The notes under the pieces: model-generated
Databases searched by the model: none
What the model saw: the letters and a program-made list of their open reading frames with translations, nothing else
Told to the model about the DNA's origin: nothing
Assembly (NCBI GenBank): GCA_942486035.1
Contig: CALNXK010000026.1
Coordinates: forward strand, 1,829,001-1,893,000
From: Porites lobata
Taxonomy: Eukaryota > Cnidaria > Anthozoa > Scleractinia > Poritidae
Reading direction: 5' to 3'
DNA length: 64,000 nucleotides
Shown: positions 47,301 through 58,129 of the stretch, piece by piece
Layout: each line of letters starts with the position of its first letter
How positions within the stretch are numbered: position 1 is the first letter of the stretch
Position numbers and translations under genes: made by a program

Positions 47301-50300
47301 TAAGATCGCCTTCAAAGACAAGAAAAGCTCGTGATTTACGGCAGCACGCAGTTGGTAGCTGTACTTACGGATTTCTGCCTACAGCTTTTCAGCAAGAACC
47401 AGCAGAGTTCCCTTCAAAGCCGTGAAAAGCCTGGGTATTATTTTGAACACTAGTTTGACTTTCAATAACCGTGTAATAGCCACTGTCTCCACTTAATCCC
47501 CGTTTATGCGGAGAAAACCTGTCTTGGGTTGATAGGTCACCCTCCCGGCTAATTAAGTCAACTTTAACCAGCGTTTATATGAGAAAAAAAAGGATAGTGT
47601 TAATGTTGGCTTAGAGGAGGGGTAGGTGGGCAGTTTCCCAAAAACGTATGATGATCCAACAAAAGTTGGCCACATCGCTCGCGTATGCTCTAATTGTCTC
47701 GCCTTGCCCCGGAGAGCTTGCTAGTAGGCTACTCTTGACCGAGTTGACTCGGCTGGGCGAGCTAAAGTGTATATATGGAGAAAAGTCGACTTGACTAGGA
47801 TGGTACCGGGCCATCACAAAAAGGGGGTAACCGGGTAGGGGGTCACCCTTCTAACCGAGCTAACCAATGGTCTCTCATCAGAAACATATAACCCCGAGGC
47901 CACGCAAGGTCGCACGATCAGTCAAGCACAACAACTCCATATTAGGAAGTAAATTTTGATTGGTTCCTTAAAAAAACCTCAGCATTGGAACAGTGTTATT
48001 CGCTTCGGGGCTGTATGTTTCTGTTCTCAGGTAAATGGGAAAACACGTTTTGTAAGGAAGTGTGGAAAAGTTGGCCCTTGAGTTGGTGCAAAGTAGACGC
48101 AGTACCAAGTAAGCCATGGAAAATATATGTAGTACCTCCGAGGCGAAGGAGTTGCCGAAGAAGTTATCACAAAGTTTTGAGTGTGCAATAAGTTACAGAA
48201 GAGTTCCATTTGACCAAGGCCTTTGGCTTAAGCCTCGTTTACAGGCATCAAGACATACAAGGCACTTGCATTGGAATGAGGGGGATTAGCTAAGTGGGTA
48301 GCGTCACATTCTATTATGAATACAAATCAGTTAAAAGAAGAGTATCTGTGAGAGCATAGTTAGTAGAAGTGAAAGCAACCACAGCAAATGTCAAAAGGCA
48401 CGGCAAGACTCTGATCCAGCCAAATGGTGGTTTTTCTTTACAAATCAGCTTATAAATTAAACTTCAATCCTTTCTTAAAGTCCTGGCCCCAGTTATTCAC
48501 AAGGTGGATAGAGCTCTCCACTGAACTGGATAAATATCTATCCACTAGATAGTGCAATTGGTTTCCCAAATAGTAATCAGTATCCGCTGGATAGTGATTT
48601 CTCCCGTGGATAGCGCTATCAAACGTTTAAACAACCGAGGCCAAACTTTACCTGTAACAACCTCCACCGTCTTGCGATATTTATTTTGTAAGCTCGTTCC
48701 CTCTTGCGTAAAAGCATCGATGAGTCCCTGATCTCCGTGATACAAAACAAATCGAACATCTTTCACCGAGATGAGGGGGTTATTTTGGCACACTGTTACC
48801 GCTTCATCCAACATTATCCTGCCCGCTTCGCCCGGAGGAAAGCACAGATTTCCTGTTCCAATTATAGGAAAGGCGATCGAATCTCCTCCGAGCTCGTCAA
48901 CCTTGAGAATAGATGCTCGCACAATGGATCGTAAAGTCTAAAAATTTAAGAGCAGAGATAATTAAACGATAAGGATTTCAGAAAAAAGAAAAAGAAGAAA
49001 TACTAAAATTTTAATAATCTATTTATGTTGTCCTTCAGCAGCATGATTTTAAAAATAAAAATATTGTTCTAGTGAGGCCTTAAACGACTGGTTAAATTAC
49101 AGTCCAAGCTTTCGCCTATCAACCGCATCATCAGGGATGACAAAATGTTCCACGCGACGCTATGTATATACAAGATAAAATGTGTAAGAGCGTATAAATG
49201 ATCTGAGGTATGTATGAAAGGTATACAAATAAAAAAGAAAAATGAATAAAATATACATAGCGTCGTTCGGAATACAATTCACTTACCACTTCTCCGTTGC
49301 CTCCATCCCACTTAGAACAACACGTATGTAACACGTGACTACATGCCAACTGGTAACCAGGGGTAACTACGATTTCCCCCGGCTGTGGAGTGTGAAAGAT
49401 TTTTACAATGTCCGGGCCAGCAGCAGCGAATATGGCTTTTGAACAGACACCTTGGGAGCTAACAAGTGTATGGGCCTGAAAAACAGAGTTATTTGTTAAG
49501 CGTTCAGTTGAGTATCTTGGGTGGCACCACAAATAATAAGCGGGGGGAAGAGGGGCTTAGAAGAGATTGAAGATTTATTAATTTTTTCCACTAAAAAAGG
49601 GGGAGGGACTTGTTTGAGATGAATCGGTAATGGGTTCGCGCGTTTAACCGAAAGATCGAGAGTTGGGTAGTACAAACTTTCTGGTTTCCTCGACAGGCCC
49701 CTACTAAAAGGAAGATAGGGTGGGGGGTTTTGGGGGGGGGGGGGGCACATGGGAGACCCCACCAATATCTCGAAAAATTATGCCCGTGTAGAGCAAAAAA
49801 AGCGGGATCGCATATCCCGGAGCGAGCAACTCTAATAATAGGCTACGTCACGACGTTTTAACGACCGGTTTATTCTATCTTAGAGCACCTTTTCAAACTC
49901 CAAAAAGGAATGCTCCGCTTCGTTTATAATTGTATTCGAGATATGAAATATTAAAACGAAAACTTAACGTCATTAAAAGTTCAAAAATACCATTTTGAGG
50001 TCTGTAGGTTTTGCTGACTGGTTTGTGGGACTAGAAAGCTATTCTAAATTCGCGCCAAAATCGTTCTAAACATGAACTGGTCGGTGAAAATACGCTTACG
50101 AGCTCGAGTACATGGAAGTTGTTTGCTCCGGGTTATGTGCTCCTGAAAAAAGGTAACATTAGGATGCCTTCCCCTTCGTCTAACGAGTGATTAGTTTACT
50201 GATACGTTTCTAAGTACAATCACGAACCTGTTCAGTAGCGATATCTCCAACCTTCCATAAGACCTTGTGTCCTTGTTGGGTAATTATAACGAACGAATCC

Positions 50301-50809
50301 GCTGACTTGACGCTTGGGTCGCCGCCACTGGCTGAAACACCTGCAGTGCCGATCGATGCGTTTGGAACCGTAGGCGTTGCTTCTAATCCACTTGTGCTAG
50401 AACTAGAAGACCTGTTATGAAGATATTTCTTTTCAAGGCGTACGTAACACTTCTCTTCGTTATTGACAATCCTGGTCAAACTATCTAATCTGCCATTTGC
50501 AATGTAAGTTGCGATCCCGGGCTGTTTGAAGTCATAGCTGTCACAGACAACTCTATCAATAAGAACTTGAACCATCTCCACCGCATCTGCTAAGCCTTCG
50601 CCTATTCCCGTTAAAAAGATCTTATCCTCGGCTCTTGTTTCTTCGATCACAACACAGCATCGTCTAATTCTTGCTGTTCTTTCTATAGCTTTGAGCTGCT
50701 GTTGACGGAATTGTGCTATGAACTTGAGAACGTCCTTCGCACATGGCAGATACACGGTCTGGAGCGTGCCACCATCTTGTAGTATGCTCTGAGGCCCGCT
50801 CATCAACAT
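43362..50809 (-). CDS. PARP14-like: Gene C: shorter PARP14/15-like mono-ADP-ribosyltransferase
   Basis: Six exons: 50228-50809, 49287-49475, 48652-48937, 46410-47309, 45584-45913, 43362-43648; 2574 nt, about 857 residues. Order: KH-like pair (1-130), Ser/Ala/Gly linker (about 131-175), macro 1 (about 180-345, loop 1 shortened), macro 2 (about 348-510), KH-like (about 530-640), PARP catalytic (about 670-857). Triad is His738, Tyr771, Ile840. No RRM coding was found up to 58 kb, and the KH-like exon splices straight in frame to the PARP exon, so there is no WWE. The layout resembles vertebrate PARP15, probably by independent loss. The start is uncertain: an in-frame TAA precedes ATG 50809 within the same possible exon, so this ATG is the most upstream usable start there, but a 5' non-coding exon is likely. 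Confidence 0.85.
43887..43990. repeat. Short relative of the ataagacgcg element
   Basis: aataagacgcgatccgaacc at the left and ggttcgcgtcttatttctgg at the right, in the last intron of gene C. Confidence 0.65.
44135..44426 (+). mobile_element. tRNA-derived SINE
   Basis: The 5' end is tRNA-like with an A box (tggcgcagtggt at 44140) and a perfect B box (ggttcgattcc at 44183). A body containing ctccgggtactccggttt follows, a core I associate with the metazoan MetaSINE group from memory, and a 3' tail of ttgat-type repeats ends it. It lies between the stop of gene C and gene B, about 0.8 kb above the last exon of C, inside its last intron. Confidence 0.8.
44655..45035 (-). repeat. Inverted copy of the left part of the 58-kb repeat
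   Basis: Reading on the minus strand matches 58130-58510: gaaattattccctaattt, the cgatcgagaattccgcg region, gcttgaattttggctta and gatggcgacgatt-type order. Gene C last intron. Confidence 0.7.
45584..45913 (-). CDS. Gene C exon 5, PARP catalytic domain first half
   Basis: 330 nt, phase 1 at both ends (TTATAG|TA, AGCG|GTATGT). It encodes IWGIERIQNPHLYQSYQLRK and RLLFHGTSPDNV with catalytic His738, then GFNRSFSGTASG. Confidence 0.92.
46410..47309 (-). CDS. Gene C exon 4, macro 2 and KH-like
   Basis: 900 nt, phase 1 at both ends (TTGAAG|GC, CCAG|GTAAAC). Macro 2 runs from GDLTQETTDAIVNIIHTD to LPAVGTGAGGIPG; a Gln/Pro linker with PPRKKIKTE (a possible nuclear signal) follows; then a KH-like module (NGLVIHVAGPSKAGV onward). 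Coding ends after QTERKREAENANFP. Confidence 0.9.
47467..47880. repeat. Mosaic of MITE fragments in gene C intron 3
   Basis: Contains gcgtttatatgagaaaa and tatatatggagaaaag words in related context and the half copy of MITE family 2 at 47617-47655 (aggaggggtaggtgggcagt). Boundaries are not clear. Confidence 0.5.
48484..48643. mobile_element. 160-bp MITE next to gene C exon 3 donor
   Basis: tggccccagttattcacaag at the left and gtttaaacaaccgaggcca at the right, with ggatag words between. Its right end is 8 bases from the last coding base at 48652. Confidence 0.75.
48652..48937 (-). CDS. Gene C exon 3, macro 1 C-terminal half
   Basis: Acceptor TTTTTAG|ACT (phase 0), donor ACAG|GTAAAG (phase 1). 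It encodes IAFPIIGTGNLCFPPGEAG (phosphate loop kept, Gly to Cys in GFP), DVRFVLYHGDQ, and the first strand of macro 2. A foldback element begins 8 bases inside the following intron. Confidence 0.88.
49287..49475 (-). CDS. Gene C exon 2, macro 1 N-terminal half (short loop)
   Basis: 63 codons, phase 0 at both ends (TTTCAG|GCC, GTG|GTAAGT). It begins AHTLVSSQGVCSKAIFAAAG; compared with genes A and B about 8 residues of loop 1 are missing and the adenine-site Asp is His. The later VLHTCCSKWDGG matches the CVCCPW region. Confidence 0.87.
50228..50809 (-). CDS. Gene C exon 1, KH-like segment and linker
   Basis: 194 codons. The core (RRCCVVIEETRAEDKIFLTG, then PGIATYIANGR and KCYVRLEKKYL) lines up with the last KH-like modules of genes A and B before macro 1. 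A serine-rich linker replaces the acidic stretch, then HKVLWKVGDIATEQ starts macro 1. A polypyrimidine tract with TAG lies just upstream (about 50840), so the coding start may sit on a spliced leader exon. Donor CAG|GTTCGT, phase 0. Confidence 0.82.
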
Positions 50810-51223
50810 TCCGAACGCGTATTAATCGACGCTCTATACGGAGAAAAAGGACAAGCAAAACGTAAGCCACTCAATGGTTTAAAATATGTATTTTTCTTCA
50901 CTGCTCAGAGCTTGTTCTAGGCGTTCAGATAGTGGAGCGCGCGCACAAAATTGACAAAGAAAAAAGCCGTGTGTAAAATTTCCGCATTAGCTTGAGCAAC
51001 TTTCTCCTCAAGGCTTTACACTTAGAAAATTTAAAAGGTTGCGCTAGATTCACAGGGTAAATTGTTTTAAAATTTCTAAGTTTTATTAAAATTTGATTTA
51101 CTGCGAATAATAGAAGCGCAGTTTTCATTTTCCCGTGACAGATCGCCCACAGTGATCCGTTGCACAGAGCCCTAGAAATGAGCTTTTCTTTCAATTCATC
51201 ATCTATCAATCATATTATGTCAG

Positions 51224-51544
51224 AGGCCTGTTTCAGACGTCGTGCTACTGCCGTGCCGAACTAAATTGATCGAATTAAATTCGACTTTAGCACGGCAGTA
51301 GCGCGAGGTTTCAAACCAAGTCGTGCTACTGCCGTGCCGAACTTAATAATTATTAATAAATTATGAAACATTAGAATACATTTAAAAGCTGGCTGAATCG
51401 TTTCTTTGTTTTTGCGTTTCGTTTTCGGTAAAAGCCGTTCTATTCGACTGAATTAATTTCGACGTCTGAAATCAAGTCGTGCTAGAGTCGTGCTGCAGTC
51501 GAACCAGCTTAGCATCGCAGTAGCACGACGTTTGAAAACGGCCT
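51224..51544. mobile_element. TIR element with repeated cgtgctactgccgtgc
   Basis: aggcctgtttcagacgtcgt at the left, acgacgtttgaaaacggcct at the right. The interior repeats tcgtgctactgccgtgccga twice, plus inverse forms. Confidence 0.82.
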
Positions 51545-51761
51545 GAGGGACAAAACGAGGGTAAAAGCGTCAAGTAGGAAGTATTGGATCCACCACCTCT
51601 TCCACAAAAGTATCCATCAAAGTAGTTCAGGCTCAGTTTTCTGACAATCCAGAAGTGACAACCATAGGCTGCGAGCAAGCTCTCTGGGGAGCTCTTGGGA
51701 GCAGGGGAGAAAACAGAGGGCCCCCTTCCGAAGAGAGCTTGCTTGTAGGTACCCTGCATAG

Positions 51762-51982
51762 TAGCCTGCAGTGCAGGCGCATTTTGGGCGGGCGAAAGCT
51801 TCTTGTTTATGTTCGTACTACGGTAACCGCCATCTTTGATGTTATGACGGAGGAAGGTCAGGGAGAGTAAAAATAGTAACCCTTAGGGTAGTCCCATTTT
51901 CCCCTCTCGTTTTGAGTTTAACATGGCGCTTTCGCGAGCAAAACAATCTCGCGCCTGAAGAAAACTTCTGCATTGCAGGCTA
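51762..51982. mobile_element. MULE-like MITE with 9-bp TSD
   Basis: tagcctgcagtgcaggcgc at the left, gcattgcaggcta at the right, flanked by cctgcatag (51753) and cctgcgtag (51983): 9 bp with one change. Confidence 0.75.
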
Positions 51983-52283
51983 CCTGCGTAGCTAACAGTT
52001 TTTTTTTTTGATGTTTCGCAAAGTAGAGTTACCTTGTTGTTTATGACCTTTAAATGCTTTTTTTTTGTTTATCAGCGCTTTCTGCTCATTATTGAGGATA
52101 TAACTTTCTTTATTGGAATTAGATTGTTGAATTGTTCCACTATCAGATAAAAATGTTAAATTATTTTTAACGAAAGTCTCATCTCAAGTAAAAAGGTTGA
52201 CTACTGACACATCATAGGACCAAAGCAAACGTTCACCCAAAGCGACTGTTGGCTTCAGTTCAGTTTCCGCTGCAATATATTTT

Positions 52284-52578
52284 TTCCCTCCTTTTCCAGA
52301 AATGTTTCTCTTTCAGAAACAGCACGCTTGCTTTTGAGAATTATTCTTTTTAAATTCTTTTGATTTTTACAACCGTAGAACTTCGTGACATCTAAAAATT
52401 CTTGCGATGAATCGGGTTGAGAAAACACAAAACTGTTGAGGTGACTGTTGATTTGAGTTGTTTTTGCTAATAAATGCGCAAGATAATCTTCCTCCTTTTC
52501 CAGAAATATTTTTCGTTCAGATTTTAAGAATTATTGTTTGGAGTTTTAGAACTGCAGAACTTGACGTGCCAAATACTG
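52284..52578. repeat. Degenerate direct repeat
   Basis: cctccttttccagaaatgtt at 52288 and cctccttttccagaaatatt at 52490 start two similar blocks that both include gaattatt and gtagaactt/gcagaactt. Confidence 0.5.
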
Positions 52579-53759
52579 ATCGGCCAATCAGGAATGCCGT
52601 CTACTGGGTCCGATTTTCGGGGTTGTTTGCAGGTTTGCAGGCGGTTTTCCTCAGTTTAGCTTTGGCGCGGCTTAATCTACCAACCACCAAATAAAAAACA
52701 CCAAAAACCGGCCAGCTACGCAGAGATTAGACAGAAAATGAGGCGAGCGAAAGAAACATGCGTCTTCTTTCCCCTTGCTTGTCTCGGGCTCGCGCGGCCT
52801 GCATTTACTTTGCAAAGCGCCTGGTCTGTAAACAGGCTAGCTCGCAACCTGTGACAATCACAAAACAGATGACAATAAAAACATTGCTTCTCATCTTTTC
52901 GTGTAGAAAATCGTAGGCGGACGATTCGATTCGTCAGTGTTTTAAAACATCTAATAATATGAGGGTGCCCATCTTACCAAAAATATATAACCTGATCTTA
53001 TATATATATAGAAAAAAAAAATAACACTTGGAGTATACGTGCACATATGAATCAATGATAATATACAGGCCGGTAACGCCATATTTCCGGTAAATAAGTC
53101 ACAAGCTTTTGTGTCACCAACTTACCGTATACTATTAACAATGGCATTTGTTTTAGCCGGCTGCAATGAAAAAGTCCAAAGCTGTTTGATATTCATCTGA
53201 AGCGACTGTCTTTTTTATAGGAGGAAATAATGAACTGATTGAATCGATCGATAAACATCAGTTGATCAATTTCACTTGGTAGCTATTTTGAACGGTATGA
53301 TCTTGAAACGTGCTCTATTCCAAGAATGCTCAGTTGTTCACCGTTTTTAAGTCGATTTCAAAGCGTTTAACGCTATTCTTGAGCAGGATTTGTAGAACAG
53401 TTGTAACAGATTTGTACGGCATGTTATTTTAATACGCTCAAAAAGCGCAAAGCAAGGACGACGGAGATTTGGTCGTGCACGTGTTAACATGTGATCCGGA
53501 GGCAAACAAAGATACTTACGATCTTCATTAAAAGCAAACTTTTCTTACCTGTTTAAGATAAGAGGGCGCCTTACTTTCCACACCAGCAGAGAGGTCCAAC
53601 ACTGTCGGTTAACAGAAGAATACTATTCGTCTGATTTCGTTCAAATGGAGATCCTTCGGCCAAACTGTCGGCTGTGACCAGTGCATATTCTGGTGGCGCG
53701 AAAATGAAAGCTGACACTTGACTTTGTTTCAGTTGCCACGCAACACAATTCGTCACACA

Positions 53760-56700
53760 AATTGGTGGTTTTCAGTGTCACGCCTTTCAAAATAGATCAA
53801 AATAAAAATCAAAACCGTTCAATAGATAAAATCCAGAATCTGGGAAATGAAAGGAAGTAAATATGCAAGGGCCCTCGCCAAGATTCAGGTCAGAGGAATA
53901 TTTCGTATACGAGATATCCGAAGAAATGCTTTACCCAATTTTATAGAGATTTGTACGGAGACGCCATGCTGGTGCTCATCCGGATGGGCACCAACATGGT
54001 GGACGGAAACCAGCAGAAACATCTGTTACCGAGTTTTGCTACAAAAGCGTGAATTTATTCTTCGAGGAACACATAAACATTAAAGTAATACTTTCTGTAA
54101 TACATAAACTGTTTAGATAGCAAAATTCCTTGAATGAAATCAGTCATTTTTTTAATCTACATGACAATTCTCTTGGCCGTCATGTAACTGCCGCGTCACG
54201 CAAAAGCTTAAAAATTCAAGCGTACTCTATCAGGCAAAACCAAGAACCATTTTGAAGCGAAATTAAAATTAGTTTTCAGCTGCTCTAATACATCGTGAAC
54301 GTAAAATCTAGGTAGCATCGATAGTTTTGTAGTTTGAATTTTAGTGACGTTTTACGTGTTTTAGCGTCAAACGAAGGGTTGTATTTTTTTTAACTTGTAT
54401 ATTATGCTGTGTTTTGCCCGCCTTCTTATTTTCGCAGTTCAGATCAGTGCCCCTTCAAAAATGTACCCTATGGAAAACTCCTTTAATGTCTAGCCCCTCT
54501 TGCCTAGTCCCGAGGCGCATTATTCCGCGCGGCCAAAGCGTTCCGGGTCACGCGTTCCTAGCGAAAATGTTCGCTTCGGATACGTCACCGAAATGAATCG
54601 GTCGACAGAGACTGGGAAAACGCCGTACAACGCCTAGGCAACAGCCCCTCCAGACCCTCCATGGGCCCTTCGAGCTGCGAATCACTTAACACAAGAGGAA
54701 CGGGAGGGATCATGGGAAGGTGAAAAAAAATGCAGCGTTTTGCCGAAAGAAATCCCCACTGAAACCCTGTAAATATATAGCCCGTATACAGACGTTGTTT
54801 CATTTTTCTTTTCGTTCTTTTCAAAAACATTGGCAAGCTCGCGAGCCGAGTGAAGCAAGCGCGGATCGCGAGAAAAAAGAAATAATAATAATATTTCTTC
54901 TTCCCCCACCACTACCCCCTTGCGCTGGCGGTCAATAAATCGCCTGCGGTTTGTATTCTATCACCAGCGCTCGACGAAAATAATAAAAATCGAATGGAAG
55001 TTTTTTAAAAAATAATTAAAACTGCTTTGAAAATTTGGCCTCAAAAAATTCACAACTTAGTACCTCATGATTCTGTGAAGAACCTTTTGGAGGTGAAATT
55101 TTTGCTGTTTATTTGTTTATTGTCATTTTGCTTAAAAAGCGCTAGCCCTGCGTCTCAGGGATTCTAAATCGTTTGTACACAAATGGTTTAGACGATATGT
55201 GGGCGGGCTCCAACGCAGGCTAAAAAAGCGCAAGAGGAAACAGTTGCGCTCACTAGTACGCTTCGTTCTCGATGGGATGATTTTTTGGTTATTGTGAAGT
55301 TTTAAGTGCATTCAAAAACGTGAAGACAATGAAAAATGGCTGTCAATTCACTGCTCTATACGGCAAATTTTAAGAAGAGTTTCTTTTTTTTGCCTCACGT
55401 TTTCGGAAATACATAACCCATTAAGCGAATAAAATATCGGTTTAGTCATGACAAGAGAGCTTTATCCTCTCTTGGTAATGATCGATAAAACAAAGTGATA
55501 ATCCAACGTATATAGAAAGCTAAATACAAAGGCACATTGAAATTAGAAATTTTTAAAACGAAAACGGGCCAGATATGAAGATGCAATATAGAGCCGGAAC
55601 AGCATTTTCTAACTGATATTTATAAATGGTTTAAAAGTGCTTTGACCAAGTTAAACAATGGAAATAAACATCGCTCATAATTTTAATATTAATAACCATT
55701 TATTTTAACTGGGTTGAAATTTCCTGCATATTGAGAAATGGATATTACCAATAATAATAATATAATGATTATGATATAATAATAATAATAAATATTTTCT
55801 GAATCATGGTAATCGTCAGATTTTGTTGCTGTTCAAACTCAGAATTATTGTCAGAATCTTTCCCTCTTCTATTATTGAAACAAAATTTCAGAGATTTGCT
55901 TTGTTTCGCGTTGCTAGCATTAAGGTTTGATTTTAAAAGACCCTTCTAAGATCTTTTCAACTTTTGACATGGACCATTTAGCGAAAATCCGTCGACAACA
56001 CTGAAAAGGGAATGATTTAAAATTAGTTAACTGACCGAATTTTTGAGTGATTTGAAAACTATCGGAGATGTACCGTAAATCCTCCACCTCCTCCAAGTCC
56101 ACCGCAGGCGAGGGGAGGGGGGGGGGGGGGGACTAGATACAGGGGGCTTATTCAATTTAGCAAAGAAGGTGGTATCATCTCTCCAGAAAGAACTAGAATG
56201 CAAGTTGGAAAAGCTCAGGCACAAGAAGTTAAAGGTCATGCAGCTGAGGTTTAAAAACAAATCCCAACTTCCCGAGCTGGATCAGTCCACACGAAGTTGT
56301 ACACTCGCAACAGACTCGTGACAGTCGTAGTTGATTAGTATATCATTTATTAGCAAATAATAATGAAGGGGAAGGGGAGGGGGCGGGGGGCTTAATGGGG
56401 GATTCACGGTAGCTACCCAAAGTCGATTGATTTTCTCTAATACCGAACCTTAATTTAGCGAACACCTTTATTAAGCAGACAGCAGGTCCCGTAGGTGTCT
56501 GCTTAAAACAGTGTGCATAAGATCTAGTACATGTTCTTCTCGATGTTTAACCTAGGTTATAGCGCTATGGAGTTCCTCTACATTTGAAGCATGCTTTTCT
56601 GCGGTATTGCGGGGGTAGCTTTCACACATGCTAATATATAGAGAGACTGGACACTGTGCAAATTTTAGCTAACTGCTCCAGTACAAACGTGCCGTGCACT

Positions 56701-57720
56701 TCTCTTCCATTATGAAAAATGCTTTCCCTTTCTGCAACTTTCTCTCTTTACAAGAACCCCTCGCATTAACAGGGATTTGACCATGACGAGCCGTGGCCTC
56801 ACTTTTCGCTTCGCTGGCCTTCGCGGGATCAATAACTCATCTTTTAAGTCTATGACCCATTTCCCTTAGAAGCTTTTTCTTATACTTGGTCTGCTTGCCA
56901 AGTTAGCTTTCGTTCTCCTCTGGTTCTTCTTTTAATACATCTAGAGATTATTCGACCCCTGAGCAACAACAATTTATTGCTTACTGTTCTTTTAAGTCAG
57001 AAATAAGAGTGTGTTGTTGTTTAAAACATTTTTCTCGCACTAATTAACATAAGAAAGCTTCCTGTTGCCTATCACGTTCCTGTTTTCTATAATAAGCTTA
57101 ATATCCGCAATGTTCCCAGCTTACTATTCTTTCGAAGAAACTAATACTGAACATATCTTCTCTCTTGTTTTCTGAGTCTCTCTCTCTATGTATATTAGTA
57201 CTAGCTTTTCTATTAAACCTTTGTTTAAAAGAACCTCCTAGCCTTATAAGCCTCTTGATTACTTCTGGGCCCCTTGTCAGTTTTTAATGACAAGTATTTT
57301 ACTTTGGCATCGTACTCAATGAACTGAACTGAAAGGTCTTTAAAGTCTTTGTTATTTGTTTAAACAAAAATAGATTCTACAGTAATAAAACTTACATTTT
57401 GCAAAAGTTAAAAACAAATGAAAAGCTACACAAAGAGTCGGACAAAACCCTTAAAAATTCCGTATACAATATTAACATATTTTTTCAACATTTAACTAAG
57501 AAGGCAATGCCTTGTAAGCCTCTTCGTCATGCAATCATTTCTCCCCCACGAACACTCGACAAAATGCCACTTTAACCGGCCAGGAAAGACAAAGAGACGT
57601 GAAGTTAACGGTATGTTAGCTTTGTTTTGTTATATTTTGACTTCTGGACTATTATTCGACGACTCGTCTCATTTTGTCCATGTTATTGACACACACTACG
57701 TCTGGGCCGCCTGCGCAGCG
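53760..57720. other. Region right of gene C, no gene recognised
   Basis: About 4 kb. 54510-54960 has a GC-rich block (cgaggcgcattattccgcg, gctcgcgagccgagtgaagc) typical of another repeat family; 56118-56135 is a G run. No RRM, WWE or other domain coding is visible. Confidence 0.4.
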
Positions 57721-57723
57721 ACC

Positions 57724-57965
57724 TGGGCCGAGTTGTTCAAAGCCGGGTTAAGATAACCCAGGGTTAGTGCGAGATTTGAATTCAGATTTGAAAGGTTAAA
57801 AAGCATTTCAGTTTTAACTCTTTTTGTCTACAAGTTGATGATTGAAAGATCTAAATATAACGGAGAAAATTTTCCGAGAAAGTGCTTTAGAACACAAGAG
57901 AGAGAAACCCGGGTTAAATTTAACCCCGGGTTTTGCGCTAATCGGCCTTCGAACAAATGGGCCCT
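57724..57965. mobile_element. MITE family 3, copy 3
   Basis: gggccgagttgttcaaagcc at the left and ccttcgaacaaatgggccc at the right, with gataacccagggttagtg and aatttaaccccgggttt inside, as in the 18.9-kb copies. Confidence 0.8.
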
Positions 57966-58078
57966 GAGAGTTTTCCCGATATTTTAGATTGTCAAGCGCT
58001 TCATCTTCCATGGCATCGGGCCATTACAATAACCTTTCCTAATTATACTACAAGAAAGAAAGCTGTGTGGTATATAAA

Positions 58079-58081
<3 letters not shown>

Positions 58082-58114
<33 letters not shown>

Positions 58115-58115
58115 C
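58082..58115. repeat. (aat)n microsatellite
   Basis: About eleven aat units just left of the 58.1-kb repeat copy. Confidence 0.9.
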
Positions 58116-58129
58116 ATGATAGGTATGTG

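Noticed and set aside
53571..53756. Possible first coding exon of gene C
   Set aside because: An AAA|GTAAGG donor exists, but joining to the acceptor near 50840 does not keep the frame, and the peptide resembles nothing in A or B. It might be non-coding leader.
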